Positions 1 through 5,416 of a DNA stretch of 15,218 bases are shown here, piece after piece. The first letter of the stretch is position 1. The number at the start of each line of letters is the position of its first letter. Source of the DNA: DAXETY01 sp051155755 (GTDB lineage: Bacteria > Desulfobacterota > Desulfobacteria > Desulfobacterales > SG8-13); NCBI GenBank assembly GCA_051155755.1, contig DAXETY010000069.1, positions 1 through 15,218 of the forward strand. Direction: 5' to 3'. The position numbers were made by a program, and so were the translations under genes. The notes below the pieces were generated by a model. The model was not told the origin of the DNA and made no database searches. It worked only from the letters and a program-made list of their open reading frames with translations.

Positions 1-209
1 ATGCCGACAAGTATACCGGTGCTGTCGAAAAGCTGCGCCACCAGCCACTCGGCGATGCCTTTCCGAGTCCAATATTTTCGGGGGCTTGGCGGCGGCGGAA
101 CCTCTGCAGGCGCCGAATCCCGGTCCGCCGTGTACACCCGCAGCCCCTTCAAGCTTGCGGAGGGCACCTGCGCACCGGAATAGTCTATGCCGATGTAACG
201 ATGAAACAA
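1..209 (-). CDS. hypothetical protein, RNase H-fold-like N-terminus (3' end outside window)
   Basis: The minus strand reads from a TTG at 209 to the window edge as MFHRYIGIDYSGAQVPSASL and onward (69 codons), with no stop. An AAGGA Shine-Dalgarno sits 6 nt upstream of the TTG, and an in-frame TGA lies just before it, so TTG is the only supported start. The opening strand with GIDYSGA, followed by a proline-rich stretch (EVPPPPSPRKYW) and KGIAEWLV, matches my memory of conserved hypothetical proteins. The first beta strand with its Asp resembles RNase H-fold predicted nucleases of the DUF429 type. That fold is an inference from the N-terminus only, because the other catalytic residues lie outside the window. 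The plus-strand frame over the same bases is a shadow. Confidence 0.7.
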   Translation of the reverse strand, partial: MFHRYIGIDYSGAQVPSASLKGLRVYTADRDSAPAEVPPPPSPRKYWTRKGIAEWLVAQLFDSTGILVG

Positions 210-418
210 GGAAAATCCTTTTCAAAGTGTATTGCATACCTTGATATCTCGGTGCGACCAACCGAATTTTCAAGGTAATTCATGCGCCGAAACACGTTGT
301 GCTGAGGATAGGCGGTCTTCAACCCTGTCATGGAATCGGGGCAATGAAAACGCCGAAAGCGATACAAACGGATTGTGGCCTCGACTTTATCAGCTGGCCG
401 AAGAGATTCGCAAACTCG

Positions 419-964
419 CTACGAGTGACCGCCCAACTCTTCTGCAGTTATGCTTACCCAACGAAGAAAACGCTCTCGCAATCGCTCTTCAATATTCAAA
501 TTCCCAATTCTTTCTTCAAGAATTGTAGCATCAATCATTTTCTCAATCAGAAGCAAGCGAACAAATTCTTTGTCCTTTTCCCTGTAAGCGGCAAGCTTGC
601 TGGCTGCAAGATCGTGCACCTCGAGGCATAAACCCGTCTTGCCGCGTGTCCTTATGGGGTCGCAGATGGGTATCGTTCTTTGTTCCCAGCCACCCGGCAG
701 CTTGGCTGATTCAATCGATATCCCATGAACATAGAAACCATGGGTTTGATGGAACATTGACAATTCACCCAGTGCACCGTCAATGGCATCTGCGGCTTCC
801 GGCCGATTCTTTGGCTGGACATCGACTTCGATCGAGGCCCGGAGGCTTTCCGGCGCATCGGGAAATTGCCCAAGCAGCGCCTGAGAGCCGAATATCCATA
901 GCTCGGAGTCATTTGAAACATCACAGGCCGCCCTGATCGCGTGTTCAAGTTGATTGCGCGTCAC
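419..964 (-). CDS. nucleotidyltransferase-like protein (DUF6036/AbiEii-like), toxin-like partner
   Basis: This is a 181-aa protein starting at GTG 964, with GGAG 7 nt upstream. It has the layout of small minimal nucleotidyltransferases of the AbiEii/DUF6036 kind: a strand ending in IFGSQALLG (G-S signature, about residues 24-32), then SIEVDV (about 44-49) supplying the two acidic metal ligands, then a helical half with LEVHDLAASKLAAYREKD (about 115-132), where such enzymes carry a conserved D-x-x-x-K helix. Family members transfer nucleotides to RNA or protein targets and often act as the toxin of a toxin-antitoxin pair. The gene overlaps the upstream regulator gene by 20 bp, so the two are almost certainly co-translated. 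Substrate and toxicity cannot be read from sequence. Confidence 0.8.
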   Translation of the reverse strand: MTRNQLEHAIRAACDVSNDSELWIFGSQALLGQFPDAPESLRASIEVDVQPKNRPEAADAIDGALGELSMFHQTHGFYVHGISIESAKLPGGWEQRTIPICDPIRTRGKTGLCLEVHDLAASKLAAYREKDKEFVRLLLIEKMIDATILEERIGNLNIEERLRERFLRWVSITAEELGGHS

Positions 965-1904
965 TCCGGTTCTCCAACGCCTCGGTCATCCGAGCCCGTT
1001 CGGCGGTGTTTAAAACGGCGAAAAATGGATTGCTCTGACGTAGGCGATTGGCACGTTCGCTGGAAGACGTTAAAAAACGCGCCAACCGCTGATCGGAATA
1101 GGAATCGAGTATATTGCGCCATTCCATGATATCTTCGGTCGCCGTCCCCTGATCCTCCTGAAGCAAACGATCGATATGATCCTTCGCGCGCTTTATAAGG
1201 GAAGGATCCTTTTCAATGGACTTTGCCAAACTTTGGGACAGTATTTTCAGTAGGCGATTCTTTTCTCCATGTGTCAAAGCTTTTTTTGCCTGCTTCTGCG
1301 CATCTTCGTTCGACGTTTTCGGTAAGATGCCATATATGACGTTAACGCCGTCAAGCTCGAGGTCTGGAATGTCCGCCTTCGTAAAGCCTTCAAGTTCGAT
1401 GGCCAAATCGAAACCCTTTTCAATCTGAGCAAGTTCTGGCCGCAATTCGCGCATGCATTTGTTCAGGTAAAGGGATTCATGAAACATTCCAAGCATCAAA
1501 GGCTCATCGATTTCCCTGGGAACCGCCTGAATCCATACCGCCTGCGGAGGCGGTGACAGACGGTCGATTTTCTTTTTGAGAGCGGCAAACAGCTGCTCAT
1601 AGCGGCTCTTTTCCTCTTGAAACAACGCTATCGTCATTTGCATGAGCTGGTCCGAGCGCCGGATTTCATACTGGTGCTTGCGGCCGCCGCCCACCCGGGA
1701 AACAAATCCGGAACGCAAAAGCTTATCCAAAGCTTTTTGTGCGCCGGGTACGGTCAGCCCCGAGCGCTCGGCGATATCCGCCACCGTTAGAGGTCCCTCG
1801 ACCTCGGTTGCCATAACTCTGAGCAGCCTTACTTGAGCCCGGGTGCCAAGAATATCATTGAGCGGGTAGCGCAGAGGGTCCTGCTCTGAAGCAATCGGGC
1901 GCAT
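945..1904 (-). CDS. winged-helix transcriptional regulator with C-terminal domain, antitoxin-like
   Basis: The chosen start is ATG 1904, preceded by GGAGG at 7 nt; the open frame runs back to 1949 but that extension has no RBS. The protein is 319 aa. Residues about 18-85 form a winged helix: RAQVRLLRVMATEVEGPLT, then VADIAERSGLTVPGAQKALD as helix-turn-helix, then SGFVSRVGGGRKHQYEI as the wing. An amphipathic helix follows (about 90-120), then a mixed alpha/beta region (VWIQAV ... KGFDLAIELEG ... DLELDGVNVIYGI). This has the strand order of the nucleotidyltransferase found in many wHTH-NTase proteins but lacks the GS and D-x-D residues, so it may be a dead version (inference). The C-terminal third is helical and charged. 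The overlap with the downstream NTase gene and the operator array in its promoter suggest an autoregulating antitoxin. Confidence 0.85.
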   Translation of the reverse strand: MRPIASEQDPLRYPLNDILGTRAQVRLLRVMATEVEGPLTVADIAERSGLTVPGAQKALDKLLRSGFVSRVGGGRKHQYEIRRSDQLMQMTIALFQEEKSRYEQLFAALKKKIDRLSPPPQAVWIQAVPREIDEPLMLGMFHESLYLNKCMRELRPELAQIEKGFDLAIELEGFTKADIPDLELDGVNVIYGILPKTSNEDAQKQAKKALTHGEKNRLLKILSQSLAKSIEKDPSLIKRAKDHIDRLLQEDQGTATEDIMEWRNILDSYSDQRLARFLTSSSERANRLRQSNPFFAVLNTAERARMTEALENRSDAQST

Positions 1905-1940
1905 TCTAATACCTCCATGAACCGATATTATTTGAATCTT

Positions 1941-1969
1941 AAAATACAACTATAGATTGTTTTTGTCAA
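1941..1969 (-). promoter_or_regulatory. sigma70-type promoter of the regulator-nucleotidyltransferase operon
   Basis: On the minus strand there is a consensus -35 TTGACA (1969-1964), a 17-bp spacer and -10 TATTTT (1946-1941). The start site would fall near 1934, about 30 nt before the regulator's ATG at 1904, leaving room for the GGAGG at 1916-1912. The surrounding sequence is very AT-rich compared with the genes on both sides. Confidence 0.7.
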
Positions 1970-1997
1970 CTATAGTTTAATATTAAAAACTATATAA
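1948..1997. repeat. three AACTATA operator-like repeats at 20-bp period
   Basis: AACTATAGAT (1948-1957), AACTATAGTT (1968-1977) and AACTATATAA (1988-1997) are spaced exactly 20 bp apart, about two helical turns, so the copies lie on the same face of the DNA. The middle copy is a perfect 10-bp palindrome and the first differs from it by one base. The first copy lies in the spacer, the second overlaps the -35 box, and the third lies upstream. This is the expected layout for cooperative autorepression by the winged-helix protein encoded just downstream (inference). Confidence 0.65.
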
Positions 1998-2306
1998 AAC
2001 ACTGGGATTCCAAGCCGAAACGCTTGAACACAATGAATCCTGCCTCTTTGCAGTCGTATGAAATCCTCCGTCTGACGATTTCACGCAAATCGCAGCGATT
2101 AGACGGTTTGCGGTGACACCGATAATCATGGAAACAATGCAACAACGTCCATAAACGACCTCAAACACGAAGGATTCGGTCGATAGCGGCAGGCGTCGAT
2201 GAAATCTTAACTTTCTTGACATATCTGCCACTTACAAATAAGTTGGGATTTATTGATCGGCCTTTCGGAGTGCCTGCTGCCGTAAATCGTCAAGAAGGCA
2301 ACGACC
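1998..2306. other. intergenic region, 309 bp, possible weak promoter
   Basis: No convincing gene is seen in either strand; the 82-aa minus frame here has no recognisable features. The only signal is a consensus -35 TTGACA at 2216-2221 on the plus strand, followed at 17 bp by a poor -10 (TAAGTT). It could serve the nucleotidyltransferase gene starting at 2307. Confidence 0.3.
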
Positions 2307-2561
2307 ATGGGTGAACCGGATTCAAAGCTGCTCGATGAAATCGTCAAACGGGTGACCCGTGCCGTTCGCCCCTTACGGGTTGTCCGGTTCGGTTCCGCCG
2401 CACGGGGCGGAATGGGGCCGCACTCCGATTTGGATATTTTGGTGGTTATGCCGGATGGTACCCATCGCCGGAAGGCGTCCCGGACGATTTTCCGGGCCCT
2501 GCGCGGATTGGGGGTGTCCAAGAATATCGTGGTTGTCACGGAGCAGGACGTTGACCAATAA
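2307..2561 (+). CDS. MNT-type nucleotidyltransferase, truncated by a nonsense codon
   Basis: This is an 84-aa protein with the full minimal-nucleotidyltransferase core: VVRFGSAARGGMGPHSDLDILVV (about residues 24-46) gives the GS-x10-DxD signature, with Asp41 and Asp43 as metal ligands. An AAGG lies 8 nt before the ATG. The frame ends at TAA (2559-2561), but translation past it continues as GDNPSLVLKPALEEGKTLYRRG to a TGA at 2628-2630. This is the standard tail of the family, where a Tyr normally occupies the stop position (recalled, not searched). One TAT/TAC-to-TAA change therefore removed about 22 residues. The catalytic core is intact, so the product may be active, unstable or dead. The usual HEPN partner is absent; the next gene is an NYN-domain gene. 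It could equally be annotated as a pseudogene spanning 2307-2630. Confidence 0.8.
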   Translation: MGEPDSKLLDEIVKRVTRAVRPLRVVRFGSAARGGMGPHSDLDILVVMPDGTHRRKASRTIFRALRGLGVSKNIVVVTEQDVDQ

Positions 2562-2680
2562 GGCGACAACCCTTCGCTGGTCCTGAAGCCGGCTTTGGAA
2601 GAAGGCAAGACGCTTTACCGTCGGGGATGAGGGTATGGTCTTATGGGTTTTCGTTAATTTTAATCGAGGTGCGATATAAA

Positions 2681-3397
2681 ATGGATGAATCAAAACAGAA
2701 AATTGCATTGTTTATAGATGCGGATAATGCGCCGGCCAGCAAGTTTGAAGACGTTCTGAGTGAAGTGGCAAAATATGGTGTCGTGACGATTCGAAAAGCC
2801 TATGGAAATTGGAAGAATGCCTCTCTGAAGCCCTGGGAGGATCTTTTACATGAATATGCAATACAACCCGTGCAACAGTATGACCTCTCAAAAGGGAAAA
2901 ATGCATCGGATATTGCACTTGTGATTGATGCAATGGATGTGATGTATACCAAGAATATCGATGTGATGTGTTTCGTTTCATCCGATTGTGATTATACGCC
3001 GTTAGTTACCAGAGTCCTTGCGGAAGGCAAAGTCGTTCTGGGATTTGGTGAGCGCAAAACCCCTTCTCCGTTTGTGAATGCTTGCTCCAAGTTTTTGTTT
3101 TTAGACCAGGAATCAAAACAAAATGATACCGCACAAACAAAATCCAAAAATATTAAATCGGATACAAAACTGATAAATCTGCTTCGACAAGCAATTGAAT
3201 CGACGGAAGAGGGCAACGGATGGGCTGCTCTCGGTGCGGTTGGGTCGCATATATCCAACAAAACCTCTTTTGACAGCAGGAATTACGGATACAAAAATCT
3301 AAGCAGCCTTTTCAAGGCCATTGATCTATTCGAACTCAAGCGCGGACCAGGGAACTCCTATATGGTTAGGGATATACGAAAAAGAAAATCAACTTAA
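2681..3397 (+). CDS. NYN domain (LabA/DUF88-like) protein with C-terminal OST-HTH/LOTUS domain
   Basis: This is a 238-aa protein starting at ATG 2681; GAGG lies 11 nt upstream and the earlier start at 2627 has no better support. The NYN (PIN-like) nuclease domain fills about residues 7-140: IALFIDADNAP supplies Asp13 and Asp15, KNASDIALVIDAMD supplies Asp77 and Asp83, and FVSSDCDYTPLV supplies Asp102 and Asp104, the expected acidic centre for metal-dependent RNA cleavage. A polar linker (about 145-155) leads to a winged-helix OST-HTH/LOTUS-type domain (about 158-225, LINLLRQAIES ... GNGWAALGAVGSHI ... YGYKNLSSLFKAIDLFEL), which binds RNA in other proteins. NYN plus OST-HTH is a common bacterial architecture of unclear cellular role. 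It stands alone, in the same direction as the truncated nucleotidyltransferase. Confidence 0.9.
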   Translation: MDESKQKIALFIDADNAPASKFEDVLSEVAKYGVVTIRKAYGNWKNASLKPWEDLLHEYAIQPVQQYDLSKGKNASDIALVIDAMDVMYTKNIDVMCFVSSDCDYTPLVTRVLAEGKVVLGFGERKTPSPFVNACSKFLFLDQESKQNDTAQTKSKNIKSDTKLINLLRQAIESTEEGNGWAALGAVGSHISNKTSFDSRNYGYKNLSSLFKAIDLFELKRGPGNSYMVRDIRKRKST

Positions 3398-3474
3398 CAT
3401 CGGGCGGGCGGCGAACTCGGTTCCCTTTTCGCACAGCTTTTTGTTTTGCTTTTAGCGGCGGACATCGGCCAACC

Positions 3475-3616
3475 AAGCATCCCGGTGCAAGGGGTCAAGA
3501 CCGCCGGTGCCTTATAGATTGAATTTGGCGGTCGCAATTGGCGACATAAAGCTTCAGAATCGGTCTTTTTAGAAACAGCTTCTTAGAATATCAGTCGCTT
3601 GCCTTCGTCCGCTCCC
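3475..3616. repeat. diverged dispersed repeat, copy A
   Basis: This stretch aligns without gaps to 8403-8544: by eye about 97 of 142 positions match, and the best core is GCTTCAGAATCG followed by TC and TTTTAG. It fills most of the 331-bp gap between the NYN gene and hicA. A shorter third relative lies at 5295-5354. The end at 3616 corresponds to the terminal inverted repeat of the 8300-8544 element, so copy A may be a decayed, one-ended remnant. Elsewhere in the gap, 3632-3643 is a perfect 12-bp palindrome (CAACGATCGTTG). Confidence 0.6.
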
Positions 3617-3694
3617 ATTTTACGCGCAACGCAACGATCGTTGTGTGAATAATGGAGCGTTCCTATAACCCTGATTGCGTCCAGATTTTGCCAC

Positions 3695-3722
3695 TTGACA
3701 ATAGTACCAATAATGATACTAT
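3695..3722 (+). promoter_or_regulatory. hicA promoter with overlapping inverted repeat
   Basis: TTGACA (3695-3700), a 16-bp spacer and TACTAT (3717-3722) form a good sigma70-type promoter. ATAGTA (3701-3706) and TACTAT (3717-3722) are exact inverted arms that cover the spacer and -10, a natural operator for autorepression by HicB (inference). The -10 ends 6 nt before the hicA ATG at 3729, so transcription would start at or next to the start codon. Confidence 0.6.
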
Positions 3723-3728
3723 CCTGCC

Positions 3729-3989
3729 ATGACAAAAATCGATGACCTGCTATTTATGTTAAAGAGAAATCCGAAGGATGTTCGGTTTTCGGATTTGTGC
3801 AGAGTATGTGATCATTATTTTGGTGAACCACATCAGAAAAAAAGCAGTCATCGAATTTACAAAACACCTTGGCAGGGGGATCCAAGGATCAATATTCAAA
3901 ATTACAAGGGAAAAGCCAAGCCATATCAAGTGAAGCAGGTGCTTTTGGCGATTGAAAAATTGGAGGTTAGCCATGGCCACAAAAAATGA
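3729..3989 (+). CDS. hicA: HicA-family toxin (mRNA interferase)
   Basis: This is an 86-aa HicA-type toxin, a small dsRBD-like fold that cleaves mRNA. The sequence shows the family pattern: NPKDVRFSDLCRV at residues 14-26, then SSHRIYKTPW at 39-48 with the catalytic-position His41, then INIQNYKGKAKPYQVKQVLLAIEKLE, where GK-x-KPYQVKQ is the usual C-terminal signature. There is no glycine-rich loop directly before the histidine, as some HicA proteins have; EPHQKKSSH stands there. It overlaps hicB by 17 bp. No Shine-Dalgarno precedes the ATG, and the promoter position suggests a leaderless message, whereas hicB has a strong RBS. Confidence 0.88.
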   Translation: MTKIDDLLFMLKRNPKDVRFSDLCRVCDHYFGEPHQKKSSHRIYKTPWQGDPRINIQNYKGKAKPYQVKQVLLAIEKLEVSHGHKK

Positions 3990-4302
3990 TAAATACACAT
4001 ACCGGGTTACCTGGTCTGAAGATGATAATGAGTATGTGGGCCTGTGTGCTGAGTTTCCTAGCTTAAGTTGGTTGGCTGAGACACCGGAAAAGGCGCTAAA
4101 AGGCATCCGGAATCTTGTTGCGGATGTACTGTTGGATATGAAAAAAACAGACGAGCCAATTCCTGAACCGATCGCAAGTAAACATTTCAGCGGTAAATTT
4201 ATGGTCCGGGTGCCTCCTGAGGTACATAGGAAATTGGCCATACAAGCTGCCGAGTCCGGTGTAAGTCTTAATCGTATCGCTAGTGCCAAATTGAGCCAAT
4301 AA
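3973..4302 (+). CDS. hicB: HicB-family antitoxin
   Basis: The start is ATG 3973, after GGAGG with 6-nt spacing; the frame stays open back to 3952 but the RBS decides. The product is 109 aa. The N-terminal half is a HicB-like partial RNase H fold (KYTYRVTWSEDDNEYVGLCAEFPSLSWLAETPEKALKGI), which normally blocks the HicA active site. The C-terminal part (about 75-107, GKFMVRVPPEVHRKLAIQAAESGVSLNRIASAKL) is a ribbon-helix-helix DNA-binding domain. It is therefore both the neutraliser of HicA and the probable repressor acting at the inverted repeat at 3701-3722. Confidence 0.9.
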   Translation: MATKNDKYTYRVTWSEDDNEYVGLCAEFPSLSWLAETPEKALKGIRNLVADVLLDMKKTDEPIPEPIASKHFSGKFMVRVPPEVHRKLAIQAAESGVSLNRIASAKLSQ

Positions 4303-4312
4303 ATTCATCTGC

Positions 4313-4373
4313 ACACAACAAGCGGCTGGAGTCGGACACGCGTTTCACGCGCCGCTCAGCCGGAAAATTATAT
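4313..4373 (+). other. attC-like hairpin downstream of hicAB
   Basis: ACACAAC (4313-4319) is followed by a folded stretch. CGGCTG (4323-4328) pairs with CAGCCG (4357-4362), AG (4330-4331) with CT (4355-4356), CGG (4333-4335) with CCG (4352-4354) and CGCG (4339-4342) with CGCG (4348-4351), around a TTTCA loop. G4329 and T4332 are left as single extrahelical bases. A near-palindromic stem with isolated extrahelical bases on one arm, after an AAC box, is the signature of integron attC sites. The 3' box is poor: ATTATAT near 4367 instead of GTTRRRY. There is no T tract, so it is not a typical terminator. No integrase is in the window. Confidence 0.4.
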
Positions 4374-4512
4374 TTCCCAAACCATAATTTCAACGCATGG
4401 ACAAAACACCAAGTTGTCGTTCAAGCACAAGATGTAATTTCACCAAACGGCCCGGCAGCTCTTGGTAGAATAAAAACGCATAAAATCACATCCCGCTTTT
4501 TCCGCATCGAAG

Positions 4513-5085
4513 CTATTTGCGTTTGGCTTTGTATCGTTTTCCGACATTCCATGCCTTGGCCAAAGGTTTCCCAAGAGACCAATAAGAAGTATCCGGTTGG
4601 GAAAGGATCAGCGGTCTCATTTTCCTAAAATCCATTTTGCCATCCGTCAAAAACCGCTCTTCGGTATAGGTGCCGATGATTTCTCCAATGAAGATTTCAT
4701 TTACACCGCTCTCCACAGTATCCACCAGTTTGCATTCCATGCTTAAAGAACAGTCTCTGATTAGCGGTGCGCTTTTCAGCTCTCCATAAAAAAGATCAAA
4801 CACACCCGATTTGTCCGTATTTTTACCCGATACAATTCCGCAATAATCCGTCGTCTCCACCATATCCTCCGAAGGCAGACATATGCTGAAGGCTTTATTC
4901 TCTTTAATTCCAGGATTGGTGTAATGGCCTTTGCCGAGAGCAATCGCGATTCTTGGCGGCTTATAGCTGACCATGGTAAACCATGCGACTGCTAAAAAAT
5001 TCGGCTTGCCGTCCACATGGGCTCCGACAAGGGAAACCGGCATGGGATAGGCGGGTATGGTTGATCCCAGGTTGATTTTATTCAT
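4513..5085 (-). CDS. flavin reductase family protein (flavoredoxin-like)
   Basis: This is a 190-aa protein starting at ATG 5085, directly behind a near-perfect GGAGGTGA Shine-Dalgarno, which predicts strong translation. The whole length fits the FMN-binding split-barrel flavin reductase/flavoredoxin family of anaerobes. YPMPVSLVGAHVDGKPNFLAVAWFTMVSYKPPRIAIAL covers the first strands. KENKAFSICLPSEDMVETTDYCGIVSGKNTDK contains the conserved SGxxxDK motif (about residues 86-92) used in FMN binding. CKLVDTVESGVNEIFIGEIIGTY is the barrel's second half. In Desulfovibrio gigas, flavoredoxin carries electrons in sulfur metabolism; the electron partner here is unknown. It is a single gene facing the hicAB pair. 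Confidence 0.9.
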   Translation of the reverse strand: MNKINLGSTIPAYPMPVSLVGAHVDGKPNFLAVAWFTMVSYKPPRIAIALGKGHYTNPGIKENKAFSICLPSEDMVETTDYCGIVSGKNTDKSGVFDLFYGELKSAPLIRDCSLSMECKLVDTVESGVNEIFIGEIIGTYTEERFLTDGKMDFRKMRPLILSQPDTSYWSLGKPLAKAWNVGKRYKAKRK

Positions 5086-5103
5086 TTGAAATCACCTCCA
5101 TTC

Positions 5104-5133
5104 ATTTTAATGTCATAATCCCAACGGTTGCAA
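5104..5133 (-). promoter_or_regulatory. putative promoter of the flavin reductase gene
   Basis: On the minus strand TTGCAA (5133-5128) is followed after 18 bp by TAAAAT (5109-5104). This is a plausible but not ideal sigma70 match that would place the start site about 10 nt before the ATG's strong RBS. The spacing is tight, so the true promoter may lie further upstream. Confidence 0.3.
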
Positions 5134-5294
5134 CGATCGAAAATAGCGTTGAAACGGGTTGTACGATCCGGTGATCTGCGGTTTACCTCAGGATTTGCCC
5201 GAATGTCAAACACCCACAACCAAAGCGGGGCAACCGTAAAAGCCACAGAAGCCGCGAAAATCTGGATCGTTTACCCCAAGGGCACTCGAAAACA

Positions 5295-5354
5295 ATACGG
5301 TCTTATTTATGTCCAACTTATCAGAATATCGGTTCCCTGCCTGGGTCCGTTCCC
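5295..5354. repeat. diverged dispersed repeat, copy C (partial)
   Basis: The stretch with ACGGTCTTATTTATG and AGAATATCGG, ending in GTCCGTTCCCG, aligns to 3558-3616 with about one gap and most positions conserved by eye. The shared AGAATATC, a GCC triplet and GTCCG-TCCC occur at matching distances. It lies between the flavin reductase promoter and the 3' end of the YXWGXW gene, so all three copies are intergenic. The rest of 5134-5416 holds no gene that I can support. Confidence 0.45.
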
Positions 5355-5416
5355 GTTTTCACAGCGCACTCTTTTCAAACCGCGGCCCAGTGGGCGAACC
5401 TTCCGGGGGTTGCCAG

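Noticed and set aside
1..183. 60-codon plus-strand ORF
   Set aside because: The minus strand here encodes a protein-like sequence with a TTG start and a good RBS, so the plus frame is a shadow.
3392..3450. A possible attC site after the NYN gene (ACTTAAC box)
   Set aside because: The 7-mer fits the box consensus, but no paired stem and no matching GTTAAGT box follow.
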